Assembly (NCBI RefSeq): GCF_001865675.1
Contig: NZ_CP011319.1
Location: 4,278,001-4,342,000, forward strand
Direction: 5' to 3'
Source: Janthinobacterium sp. 1_2014MBL_MicDiv
GTDB taxonomy: Bacteria > Pseudomonadota > Gammaproteobacteria > Burkholderiales > Burkholderiaceae_D
DNA length: 64,000 bases
The position numbers were made by a program, and so were the translations under genes. Under the pieces are notes generated by a model that saw nothing but the letters and a program-made list of their open reading frames with translations, was not told the DNA's origin and searched no databases. Positions 46,370-54,389 of the stretch are shown here, piece by piece. Within the stretch, counting starts at the first letter, position 1, and each line of letters starts with the position of its first letter.

Positions 46370-46929
46370 TGGTCACCACCGACAACCCGCTCATCGCGCG
46401 CGTCATCGACGCCATCCTGCGCGCCGATGGCGGCTATGTGAATGACCAGCACGACAAGGGCGGCGAAACTAACTTCGGCATCACCATGGCCGTGGGGCGC
46501 GCCAACGGTTACATGGAGCCGATGCGCGAACTGCCTGTGGCGGTGGCGCGCGCCATCTACACGGCCCGCTACATCACGGAACCCAAGTTCGACCAGGTGC
46601 TGGCCCTTCATGCCGGCATCGGCGCCGAAGTGATCGACACGGGCGTGAACATGGGGCCGCACCGCGCGGCCGAGTTCCTGCAGCGCTGGCTGAACGGTTT
46701 CAACGACACGGGCGCCCGCTACCCGGCCCTGTTCGTCGACGGCCGCCTAGGCGCGCAGTCGCTGGGCGCCCTTGCATCCTTCCTGACATGGCGCGGCCAG
46801 GATGGCGCCACCGTGCTGCTGCGCGCCTTGAACGGCTTGCAGGCGGCGCACTACCTGGACATCACCGAAGCCAACAAGAGCCAGCGCCGTTTTTTGTTCG
46901 GCTGGATCAAGGAACGGGTGGCCATGTGA
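46369..46929 (+). CDS. GH108-type phage muramidase (endolysin)
   Basis: 186 residues with GAAGGAG before the ATG. The N-terminal block ADGGYVNDQHDKGGETNFGI (residues ~21-40) and the C-terminal peptidoglycan-binding-like half match glycosyl hydrolase family 108. The family consensus begins E-G-G-Y, and that Glu is taken as catalytic; here it is Asp. Other motif positions are intact. It should cleave the glycan strand for lysis, if the Asp still works. It overlaps the Rz gene at ATGTGA. Confidence 0.82.
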   Translation: MVTTDNPLIARVIDAILRADGGYVNDQHDKGGETNFGITMAVGRANGYMEPMRELPVAVARAIYTARYITEPKFDQVLALHAGIGAEVIDTGVNMGPHRAAEFLQRWLNGFNDTGARYPALFVDGRLGAQSLGALASFLTWRGQDGATVLLRALNGLQAAHYLDITEANKSQRRFLFGWIKERVAM

Positions 46930-47438
46930 CGGCGACCACCTGGCGCCCGCTGGCCGCTGTTCTCGTGTGCGGCGCCATCGCGGGCTGGACGGCGCAGGGC
47001 TGGCGCAAGGACGCCAGCATCGCCACGCTGCAGCGGACGGCGGCTATCCAAACATCCATCGACACCAACGCGCTGGCCCAGGCCACCGCCCGCGTGCTCA
47101 CGCTGGAGCGCGCCGCCGGCGCCGCCTTGGCGCAGCGCGCCGACCACCTCACCCAGGAGCAAACCCATGCGAAAACTGAACGCGACCGTTTCAGCCTTGA
47201 TGTGCGCAGCGGTGCTGTGCGCCTGTCAATCCCCGTCACCAGCGGTCAGTGCGCCGCAACTGCAGATACCGCCGCTGCCGCAGGCCATCGCCATGAAACG
47301 CGCGCCGAACTTGACCCAGCGACTGCGGCAGCTCTTGACGCCATTGCCGGCGACGGCGACGACGCCACCCGCCAGCTGAACGCCTGCATCGAAGCCTACA
47401 ACCTAGTACGAGACACCTACCGTGTACAAACCGAATAG
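46926..47438 (+). CDS. Rz-like inner-membrane spanin
   Basis: 170 residues from a GTG at 46926, overlapping the muramidase stop. One N-terminal membrane segment (LAAVLVCGAIAGWTAQGW) precedes a long helical, Ala/Gln/Glu-rich periplasmic region (TNALAQATARVLTLERAAGAA). This is the Rz/LysB layout. With Rz1, encoded inside the same DNA in another frame, it would bridge inner and outer membranes at lysis. Confidence 0.78.
   Translation: MTATTWRPLAAVLVCGAIAGWTAQGWRKDASIATLQRTAAIQTSIDTNALAQATARVLTLERAAGAALAQRADHLTQEQTHAKTERDRFSLDVRSGAVRLSIPVTSGQCAATADTAAAAGHRHETRAELDPATAAALDAIAGDGDDATRQLNACIEAYNLVRDTYRVQTE
47167..47379 (+). CDS. Rz1-like outer-membrane spanin lipoprotein nested in Rz
   Basis: 70 residues in a different frame from the surrounding Rz gene, with AGGAG 7 bases before the ATG. 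The signal ends in the lipobox LCAC (Cys20), and the mature part is proline-rich (SPSPAVSAPQLQIPPLPQ). Nested, Pro-rich lipoprotein Rz1 genes are standard in P2 (lysB/lysC) and lambda. Confidence 0.8.
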   Translation: MRKLNATVSALMCAAVLCACQSPSPAVSAPQLQIPPLPQAIAMKRAPNLTQRLRQLLTPLPATATTPPAS

Positions 47439-47910
47439 CCTGCGCCAGCACCTGGCCGCCGCCATCCCTGACCTGCAGCGCGACCCCGACCGCCTGCTAG
47501 TCTTCGCCGACGAGGGCAACGTGGTGGCATCAGCCACCGTCTCGCTCTCCTTCGAATACCGCTTCAAGCTCAACCTGATCGTCACCGATTACGCAGGCGA
47601 CGCGGACACCATCATGGTGGCCCTGATCGCCTGGCTCAAAGTCCACCAGCTCGACCTGATGGCCAACGAGGAAACCCGCAAGCATGGCATCGCCTTCGAG
47701 GTGGATTTTAATAACCATGAAACGGTCGACATTTCCATCAAGCTGGACCTGACAGAGCGCGTCGCCGTCAAGACCGGCGAAGCGGGCCGCCTGGACATCA
47801 AGCACCTGGCCGAGATACAGCACATGCCGACCTACGCGGACGAGTTCTGGAAGCTGTACGACGGCGACACCCTGCTGGCCGAATGGCGCACGCCCGAGGC
47901 AACGCCATGA
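47422..47910 (+). CDS. P2-like tail completion protein R
   Basis: 162 residues from a GTG at 47422 that overlaps the Rz end by 17 bases. The start YKPNSLRQHLAAAIPDLQRD and the core LKVHQLDLMANEETRKHGIA, then FEVDFNNHETVDISI, match P2 GpR, which joins head and tail or completes the tail. It is followed by S with a 4-base ATGA overlap, as in P2. Confidence 0.87.
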   Translation: MYKPNSLRQHLAAAIPDLQRDPDRLLVFADEGNVVASATVSLSFEYRFKLNLIVTDYAGDADTIMVALIAWLKVHQLDLMANEETRKHGIAFEVDFNNHETVDISIKLDLTERVAVKTGEAGRLDIKHLAEIQHMPTYADEFWKLYDGDTLLAEWRTPEATP

Positions 47911-48374
47911 ACGACGACCTGCATGCCCTGGAAGCCTGGGCCGGCGCCCTGCTGGCCAAGCTGCAGCCGCCCCAGCGCCGCACCATCAATCACAAGGTGG
48001 CCATCGACCTGCGCCGCAGCCAGGCGCAGCGCATCAAGGCGCAGCAGGGGCCGGATGGCGCCGCGTATCCCGCGCACAAGCGGCGTAAGGAATTCAAGGG
48101 AAAAAATGGACGGATCAAGCGGGAGAAGGCGGCCATGTTCGCCAAGATTCGCACAGCAAAACATCTGAAGGTGGAAGCGACCGGTGACCAGATCGAGGTC
48201 GGCTTCTTTGGCTGGGTGGCACGCGTGGCGCATGTGCATCAGTTTGGCCAGCAAGACCGCGTTACAAAAAAAGGGGCCGCCTACAAGTACCCGGAGCGGC
48301 AGCTCTTGGGCTTGAGCGAGCCGGATCGGACACTGATACGCGAATCGCTGCTGCGTCACATGGGAAACAATTAA
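47907..48374 (+). CDS. P2-like tail completion/virion morphogenesis protein S
   Basis: 155 residues from the ATG at 47907. The segment NHKVAIDLRRSQAQRIKAQQ near 32-51, then VARVAHVHQFGQQDRV near 105, and the ending LLRHM are those of phage virion morphogenesis (P2 GpS) proteins. A truncated divergent second copy lies at 50526-50906. In P2, S is followed by orf30 and V; here the S-V gap is about 4.1 kb and filled with cargo. Confidence 0.87.
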   Translation: MNDDLHALEAWAGALLAKLQPPQRRTINHKVAIDLRRSQAQRIKAQQGPDGAAYPAHKRRKEFKGKNGRIKREKAAMFAKIRTAKHLKVEATGDQIEVGFFGWVARVAHVHQFGQQDRVTKKGAAYKYPERQLLGLSEPDRTLIRESLLRHMGNN

Positions 48375-48696
48375 AACGCATCAATGCAATCTTCAACTGA
48401 CATTAGTTATCAAATGAGTTAAAGTCGCACGATTCTGAGCGCTATCGGCCAACAGCGGACCGTGGTTCTTCCCTAAGCAACGGTCAGGTGCTTCTAACAG
48501 TCGCAATGCTGTGCCTACACGTTGATTGCTCATCAGATTTAAAAGGGGACAGTATCGAAAAATATCCGGGGAAATATCATCACCTGCATTCGGTGCAGTA
48601 ATTTTCTGTTGCAATATTAACCACCATCAAGCATGAGTTGAATGCAGTATTGGCGCCCAGCGGCGCGCTTGTTGTTGGATGACTGAGGAGATGTAC
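48375..48696. other. Intergenic stretch between gene S and first cargo cassette
   Basis: About 320 bases, more AT-rich than gene S. No open frame with a ribosome site. It likely contains the independent promoter of the cargo pair, but I see no clear -35/-10 pair. A GAGGAG box at 48685-48690 belongs to the next gene. Confidence 0.5.
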
Positions 48697-49023
48697 ATGG
48701 ACACGATCAAGATCTGGACGGAAGATGCACAGGCATCTGGAACAAAGTCTGCGCTGCCGAGTTTAGCGCGCGCGGCAGTTGCAAAGACTGTAGAAGTCAG
48801 TGGTGATGTACTGCGCGAGGGTATCAAAGGATTCGCCGCACAGTTTGCAGCTTTGCTCGATGGGACACCGATAGGAGAAGGCGGCGTTCTGATCGATGAA
48901 ATCGAGCTGTCGCTTACTGTTACCGCCAGTGGTGGCGTTGAATTGCTAGGAAAAGTCTCGCTGGGCACGCAAGCTGCCATCAAAGTCAAACTGAAGCGCC
49001 AACCGGTTGTGGTACAGCCTTGA
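48697..49023 (+). CDS. Trypco1-like (CU044_2847-type) conflict-system accessory protein
   Basis: 108 residues from the ATG at 48697 with GAGGAG at 6 bases. A helical segment VEVSGDVLREGIKGFAAQFA near 37-56 is followed by DEIELSLTVTASGGVELLGK near 75-94 and a basic strand ending KVKLKRQP. This helix plus E-x-E-x-x-L-T layout resembles the trypsin-co-occurring domain 1 (CU044_2847) proteins, described by comparative genomics as partners of peptidases in bacterial conflict systems. The stop overlaps the next ATG (TGATG), so the two are translated together. Family assignment is from memory of the pattern. Confidence 0.62.
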   Translation: MDTIKIWTEDAQASGTKSALPSLARAAVAKTVEVSGDVLREGIKGFAAQFAALLDGTPIGEGGVLIDEIELSLTVTASGGVELLGKVSLGTQAAIKVKLKRQPVVVQP

Positions 49024-50279
49024 TGCCAACGCCAGCGCAAGCGTACCTCGCCAACTTAATCGCGCAATATCCCTTGCCGATGCCGCAGGAAGTACGCCTG
49101 CAAGAGTTATTGAAAGAATGGGACATTGAGCGTGACGAAGTCGATACTGCATTGCACAATCGTGTGACCTATCTGCTCGAACAGTTGCAGCCAGCCCTGC
49201 CGCCGCCCGTTCAGGCGCTCATTGCCTCTGGTCATCTCGTCGCTGGAGAAATTGGCAACACGGTCCCGAATGCTCATATGACTCCACTTGGGGATGACCA
49301 ATTCGTCGTCGTCCTGCATAGCGGCTTGTTCGAGTTCCTTTATCAGATTGCCAGACCCCTCGCAAGCGCGGTTTTTCGCATGCAAGATGCAGCGGGCCCT
49401 GGAATCGACGATCCGGAGTTTGCACGAGTTGTCGCTGAAATATTTTGGTGGCGCGAAGTGGCGGGGGAGATGTTCGGGCCAGAATACGCAGTCACGGACC
49501 ATCAAAAGACTCTAGCGAATCTGCTTGCCATGCGAGCCGAGAGATTCCTTCTCGCGCACGAACTTGGCCACGTATCTGTTGTACTCAGCAGTCCCGGCAT
49601 TCTTGACGAGGCGGAAGAAGAAAGCGTCGCCGATATCGCCGCGCTTACGTGGAGTATGCTCGCCAGTAATTTGTCGAGTAATGAAGCGAAGGATCCGATG
49701 TGGGCAATGTTGACGTATGCCGGCGCGGAATTGGCTCTTCAAATCTGGAATGTCATGTCGCGCCTCAATCTGGAATTTCTTCACGGTGTCCATCCGCCAG
49801 CGATGGCGAGAATCGACGTTTTACGCAAGACGCTTCGAACCTTTTGCGATTCTGATGCAATGTATGACACCATCACAATGGCTGCAATTGTCATTGAGCG
49901 TGCGTTCACTCAGGTGCACCAGATTATCGATCAGCCCGAGGGTCATGCCGAAATGTTTGAACGCCAGGCGAAGTTGCTGGTGTCCGATTTGCGTAGACTA
50001 TTGGAGGACTGCTCGGCCGACGTAACGCCGGATTACTACCGTTTCTATGAAGCGGCCCCCCGATTATTCGCTCGTGGTTATCCGGAACAGGTTATAGAAG
50101 AAGTCCTGATGCAGGCAGTTGATGGCATGCGGGATACCCTGGCAAAAGCTCGGGAGGGGGGGACGTTTATTGATATCAACTCGCGCGCGTTCAAACAATA
50201 CAAATTGTTATTCGGCCTTACTGAACATATGCCGGAGCCCGCCCGATTGATTTTCGCGCATTACCTGTCACTCGACTGA
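49023..50279 (+). CDS. Putative zinc metallopeptidase (HExxH) of the cargo cassette
   Basis: 418 residues. FLLAHELGHVSVV carries the zinc motif HExxH (His179, Glu180, His183), and EEESVADIAALTW downstream offers Glu200 as the third ligand, as in gluzincin/ImmA-like peptidases. The N-terminal 120 residues contain a Gln/Leu-rich helical region. The C-terminal 200 residues are helical and unlike known domains. No signal peptide, so cytoplasmic. Coupled to the Trypco1-like gene in a P2-like S-V locus. A proteolytic effector or activator is inferred. Confidence 0.72.
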   Translation: MPTPAQAYLANLIAQYPLPMPQEVRLQELLKEWDIERDEVDTALHNRVTYLLEQLQPALPPPVQALIASGHLVAGEIGNTVPNAHMTPLGDDQFVVVLHSGLFEFLYQIARPLASAVFRMQDAAGPGIDDPEFARVVAEIFWWREVAGEMFGPEYAVTDHQKTLANLLAMRAERFLLAHELGHVSVVLSSPGILDEAEEESVADIAALTWSMLASNLSSNEAKDPMWAMLTYAGAELALQIWNVMSRLNLEFLHGVHPPAMARIDVLRKTLRTFCDSDAMYDTITMAAIVIERAFTQVHQIIDQPEGHAEMFERQAKLLVSDLRRLLEDCSADVTPDYYRFYEAAPRLFARGYPEQVIEEVLMQAVDGMRDTLAKAREGGTFIDINSRAFKQYKLLFGLTEHMPEPARLIFAHYLSLD

Positions 50280-50352
50280 TTACAAACTTATCGTTTTGTG
50301 TCGATGGCGTTGCGGGCTGGACATTCATTGCAGTGGGCACGAATGGGTCGCG

Positions 50353-50519
50353 GGGTCAGGTCTGCCATTCGGACAAGATCTCAGCCTTGGCATCGAGACC
50401 CACTGTCAATACGGCACGACTAACTATGCTGCGTATGCATATTGACGTTGAGCTTACGCAGAGACTTCAGCTTTGGGATTCGCATAGCTGGGCCTGTGTC
50501 TGAATTGCAGACCTGACCC
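50353..50519. repeat. MITE-like element with ~22-bp terminal inverted repeats
   Basis: GGGTCAGGTCTGCCATTCGGAC at 50353-50374 is matched on the opposite strand at 50498-50519 by GGGTCAGGTCTGCAATTCAGAC (two mismatches). The 167-base interior has no gene. The right arm abuts the truncated second S gene and supplies its upstream stop. This looks like a miniature inverted-repeat element or REP-like pair; target duplications are not evident. Confidence 0.6.
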
Positions 50520-50525
50520 TCAAAC

Positions 50526-50906
50526 GCTGTCAACCTGCGCCGCAGCCAGGCGCAGCGCATCAAGGCACAGCAGGGGCCGGACGGCACGCCCTACGCGGCG
50601 CGCAAGAAGCGCAAAGAATTAAAGGCAAAGAAGGGGCGCATCAAACACCAGAAGGCCGCCATGTTCGCCAAGATTCGCACCACAAAGTACCTCAAGGTAC
50701 ATGCCGATCCTGACCAGTTGATTGTCGGCGTCGTGGGTAAAGTGATGCATATAGCGCGTGTGCATCATAAGGGTTTGACGGATAGCGTCTCCAAGAATGG
50801 CCCAAAATACAGCTACCCGGCCCGGACGTTATTAGGATTCAGTGAAGCAGATCGGACGTCAATACGGGATTCTTTTCTGCGCCACCTAGATTATCTTGAA
50901 GATTAG
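50526..50906 (+). pseudogene. Truncated second copy of gene S
   Basis: An open frame of about 125 residues aligns with gpS from its residue ~38 to the end (NLRRSQAQRIKAQQGPDG, then RVHHKGLTDSVSK, ending FLRHLDYLED). The first third and the start codon are gone, and a TGA in the inverted repeat lies just upstream; an internal ATG at 50661 could make 81 residues. The copy differs from the 47907 gene throughout (for example GTPYAARKKRKE versus GAAYPAHKRRKE), so it came from another phage rather than by local duplication. Confidence 0.82.
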
Positions 50907-51046
50907 CGAAAGCACCCCTCAAGTGACAGCAGATTTTATTTGAGTTAGAGTCATGCAATCACAATCAACAAGCCGCATGCGTCAATTTCAAAAATTGAAT
51001 CAACATAATCCAGCCGAATCCGAATAAGCACTCACAAGAAAATATT

Positions 51047-52297
51047 TTGAAAAATAATTATCGCTTCGATCTTTCCGACTATTTGATCCATTTTTTTCGA
51101 GATATCGACCTTGAGGGGCCAAATTCCATCTCGATGCCGGAGCATATGGGATGGCATAGCCTCTACGAAGATACCTACCTACCAGCCATCTTCATGCTAC
51201 GCGCCGCATTGAAGAATGGCAGACTGTGGGCCACTTGGTCCTATCGTAACAATGTTCGAACTATTTATGGGCCGAATCCCGCCGTTTGCTTCACAGAAAT
51301 GCCCATCGCAGCATTTGTCGAGTCGAGCCAATTACGGCATGCTCGCGGCGAGGCAATGGGCGAGGTAGCATTAGTTTTCCCAAAGAAAGAGATGCGCAAC
51401 GTGGGAGTTCGTCAAGTTGTTTACGGTCTAAGTGAGGAACCGGCGACCTGGCCTAAAACTGCTCGCGATGGTTCGCGCACATTTTTAGAGCAGGAAATGC
51501 CACTAGCTGAACAGTACAGATATGTTCCCGATGTATCCTCAAGAACTCGCCAAATAGATTGGACTCACGAACGTGAATGGAGATGGCCATTTAAAGGAGA
51601 AGTACCGGTGCCCGAGATAGAAGGGTGCGTTAGCGATTGGTCGGAGATTCCTGGTCTAAATTTTTACTTAGAAAAAATTTCAGGAATTAGTGCTATTGTA
51701 AAGACTGCCAAGCAAGGGAAACTAGTCGCCGGTGATATGTTGGCTCTTGTGGATGCTGGGATCGCGCATGAACATACATTTAGTTTTGTTCTGGTCTCCG
51801 ACGAACTACCTTCAACAACCAACATTCAAGATAGACAACAGCTGAGTTTAGCTATCCAATCGGCAACCATTGATTTGGATCAATACTTTTCTATTGACGC
51901 GAATTCCGTAAGAACAATGAATACATGGTTCAGAAATGAAGTTTCAAAGATAGAGAACTTGGCCGGCCCAGATGAGTATGGAGAGTTTGGTGGATGTTGG
52001 CTGTGGCTGCACGACGGAACAAGTCTCCTTGTTCGGTCTCTTATTAAGAAAAAACGTATTTTCGTTACAAAGGACGGTCGATATTTAGCGCATCTCTATG
52101 GGTATTCCGACGGCAGAAGTTTACGCCAGCGACAAAACATGACAGAACAATTGGCGCAACGTGTTAAGGCACAATTTAACGTCGACTGCTGTTACTTTTC
52201 GGTTCTCAATTCCGACGATCCGGACGAAGTCCCGTTTCATGCAGGAATAGAGGACGATGACATCCCATTTTTCAACAACACTTGGAACTACCTTTGA
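51047..52297 (+). CDS. AT-rich cargo gene, AbiGi/DUF2971-like features
   Basis: 416 residues from a TTG at 51047; no in-frame ATG is near, and a stop lies at 50996. Composition is far more AT-rich than the phage genes. The N-terminal third contains PNPAVCFTEMPIAAF (near 82), and THEREWRWP follows near 180; this F-T-E-x-P plus E-x-E-W-R pair occurs in AbiGi-, DUF2971- and related proteins. The C-terminal part (GGCWLWLHDGTSLLVRSLI) may be a DUF4427-type domain. Location at the S-V cargo site suggests a phage-exclusion gene. The mechanism is unknown. Confidence 0.65.
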   Translation: MKNNYRFDLSDYLIHFFRDIDLEGPNSISMPEHMGWHSLYEDTYLPAIFMLRAALKNGRLWATWSYRNNVRTIYGPNPAVCFTEMPIAAFVESSQLRHARGEAMGEVALVFPKKEMRNVGVRQVVYGLSEEPATWPKTARDGSRTFLEQEMPLAEQYRYVPDVSSRTRQIDWTHEREWRWPFKGEVPVPEIEGCVSDWSEIPGLNFYLEKISGISAIVKTAKQGKLVAGDMLALVDAGIAHEHTFSFVLVSDELPSTTNIQDRQQLSLAIQSATIDLDQYFSIDANSVRTMNTWFRNEVSKIENLAGPDEYGEFGGCWLWLHDGTSLLVRSLIKKKRIFVTKDGRYLAHLYGYSDGRSLRQRQNMTEQLAQRVKAQFNVDCCYFSVLNSDDPDEVPFHAGIEDDDIPFFNNTWNYL

Positions 52298-52437
52298 CCA
52301 GTGATTTTGGTCGCTTGAAGACTACTAGAGTGATTATTTAATTAACCCTGGCAATACAGCAAAAAGCGGACGATTATCGACGTTCGAACTAATCTCATCA
52401 AGTATCACTAGTCATTAATCCGCATATCAACCCGCCC

Positions 52438-52457
52438 CCGCGTGCATCCGCACGCGG
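52438..52457. other. GC-rich hairpin before gene V
   Basis: CCGCGTGC and GCACGCGG form a perfect 8-bp stem around ATCC. It marks the end of the AT-rich cargo and the return of phage backbone. No T-run follows, so terminator activity is doubtful. Confidence 0.4.
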
Positions 52458-52477
52458 ACTTCGGCAACATGCACTGC

Positions 52478-53140
52478 ATGAATGCCGACCTGTCCGACCT
52501 CCTCCGCTTGCTGCAAAACCTGATCCGCCTGGGCACCATTGCCGAGGTCAAAGGGGCCAAGGCGCGCGTGCGGCTCGGGCCGACACTCACCACCGAATGG
52601 CTGAAATGGGCCACCCGGCGCGCCGGTAGCACGCGCACCTGGTCGGCGCCCACCGTGGGCGAACAAGTGATCGTCTTTTCCCCTGGAGGCGACCTGACGC
52701 GCGGCATCATCGTACCGGCGCTGTATTCGCAAGAATTTGACGCGCCCGACACCAGCCCCACTGTCCACACCACGCATTACCCCGACGGCGCCGTGGTGCA
52801 GTACGACCATGCGGCCCACGCCCTGACGGCCCTACTCCCCGGCGGCACGGCCACCGTCACGGCCGACACGGTCACATCGAACGCACCGAGCACCATCTGC
52901 ACGGGCGACCTGACAGTCATGGGCAATCTGCTTGTCGAGCAATCCGCCACCGTCAACGGCGCCACCACCCTCAACGGCGGCGTCAACGCCAAAGCCGGCG
53001 CCGCTGGCGGCGTAGCCCTGGCCGTGCAAGGGACGATCAGGGCCAGCGAGGACGTGCTGGCCGGCGCCATCAGCCTGGCCAAGCATCCGCACGGCGGCGT
53101 CAAGGCCGGCGGCGACCAGTCGGGCGGGCCGCAAGCATGA
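52478..53140 (+). CDS. P2-like baseplate assembly protein V (spike)
   Basis: 220 residues from the ATG at 52478 (others at 52469 and 52442; none has a good ribosome site). An OB-fold N-terminus (LGTIAEVKGAKARVRLGPTL, then TVGEQVIVFSPGGDLTRGII) leads to a Thr/Val/Asn-rich beta-helix and a tip with AKHPHGGVKAGGDQSGG, including the HxH metal-binding motif of gpV spikes. Four-base overlap with W. Confidence 0.88.
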   Translation: MNADLSDLLRLLQNLIRLGTIAEVKGAKARVRLGPTLTTEWLKWATRRAGSTRTWSAPTVGEQVIVFSPGGDLTRGIIVPALYSQEFDAPDTSPTVHTTHYPDGAVVQYDHAAHALTALLPGGTATVTADTVTSNAPSTICTGDLTVMGNLLVEQSATVNGATTLNGGVNAKAGAAGGVALAVQGTIRASEDVLAGAISLAKHPHGGVKAGGDQSGGPQA

Positions 53141-53481
53141 TGGGCATGCACGCCGACACCGGGCGCAGCCTGACTGGCCTGGGCCACCTGCGCCAGTCCG
53201 TGACCGACATTCTCACCACGCCCATGGGTTCGCGCATCCGGCGCCGCCGCTATGGCTCCGAAGTACCTGAACTGATCGACCAGCCCCTGAACAGCGCGAC
53301 GCAATTGCGCATCTACGCGACCACCGCCTTTGCCTTGCGCCGCTGGGAGCCGCGCTTGCAACTGTCCAGCGTACAGCTCACGCGCGACACTGACGGCGCC
53401 ATCGCCCTGCTGCTCGATGGCACGGCCAACGGCCAGGGCATCACGCTGGCCGTGCCCATCAAGCAAGGGGGCGTCGTATGA
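53137..53481 (+). CDS. P2-like baseplate protein W (gp25 family)
   Basis: 114 residues. SVTDILTTPMGSRIRRRRYG near 21-40 and LIDQPLN are the gpW/gp25 lysozyme-like baseplate wedge signature. It overlaps V and J by four bases at both ends, the usual compact baseplate operon. It forms the wedge with J. Confidence 0.9.
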   Translation: MMGMHADTGRSLTGLGHLRQSVTDILTTPMGSRIRRRRYGSEVPELIDQPLNSATQLRIYATTAFALRRWEPRLQLSSVQLTRDTDGAIALLLDGTANGQGITLAVPIKQGGVV

Positions 53482-54389
53482 GCACGCCCATCGACCTGAC
53501 CCAGTTACCCGCGCCCAGCGTGGTCGAAGTACTGGACTTCGAAACCATCCTGGCCGGCCGCAAGCGACACCTGGTTAGTCTGCTGCCGGAAGCCGAGCGC
53601 GCGGCCGTCACGGCCCTGCTGGAGCTGGAATCGGAACCGGCCACCAAGCTGCTGGAAGAAAACGCATATCAGGAAACCATCCTGCGCAACCGCGTCAACG
53701 AGGCCGGCAAGGCCGTCATGCTGGCCTTTGCCCTCGATGGCGATCTGGACCAGCTGGGCGCCAACGTCAACGTGGCGCGCCTGGTCATCACGCCGGCCAA
53801 TCCCAACGCCCTGCCGCCCGTGGCCGCTGTCATGGAAGATAACGACGCCTACCGCCTGCGCATCCAGGAAGCGCCGGACGGCCTGTCCGTAGCCGGCCCG
53901 AAAGCATCCTATGAATTCCACGCGCGCAGCGCCGACGGCCAGGTCAAGGACGCAAGCGCCATCAGCCCCGCGCCGGCGCACGTCATCGTCACCGTGTTGG
54001 CCAACAACGCCACCGGCATCGCCGACGCCGCGCTGCTGGCCACAGTGGCGCGCGCGCTCAACGCCGAGGAAGTGCGCCCCCTGGGCGACCGTCTGACGGT
54101 ACAACCCGCCCAGGTCATCGACTACCAGATCGAGGCCACCCTGTTTATCGGCGTCGGCCCAGAAGTGCCGATCCTGCTGGCCACCGCACAAGCCAACGCC
54201 GCGCGCGTGTCGCAGCCGCGCCGCCCGCTGGGCCACAACATCTACCGATCCGCCTGCAGCGCCGCCGTGCATGTCGAAGGCGTGCGCAAGGTCGTGCTCA
54301 CCGGCCCGGCGGTGGACATCGAATTGAACGCCACCCAGGCCGCGCGCTGCACCGCCATCCATTTAAACGTGGTCGTGCTCGATGAATAA
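53478..54389 (+). CDS. P2-like baseplate assembly protein J
   Basis: 303 residues. IDLTQLPAPSVVEVLDFETI at the start, followed by ILRNRVNEAGKAVMLAFALDGDLDQLGANV near 75-104, is diagnostic of P2 gpJ. It builds the baseplate wedge outer part. Its end overlaps gene I by eight bases. Confidence 0.91.
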   Translation: MSTPIDLTQLPAPSVVEVLDFETILAGRKRHLVSLLPEAERAAVTALLELESEPATKLLEENAYQETILRNRVNEAGKAVMLAFALDGDLDQLGANVNVARLVITPANPNALPPVAAVMEDNDAYRLRIQEAPDGLSVAGPKASYEFHARSADGQVKDASAISPAPAHVIVTVLANNATGIADAALLATVARALNAEEVRPLGDRLTVQPAQVIDYQIEATLFIGVGPEVPILLATAQANAARVSQPRRPLGHNIYRSACSAAVHVEGVRKVVLTGPAVDIELNATQAARCTAIHLNVVVLDE

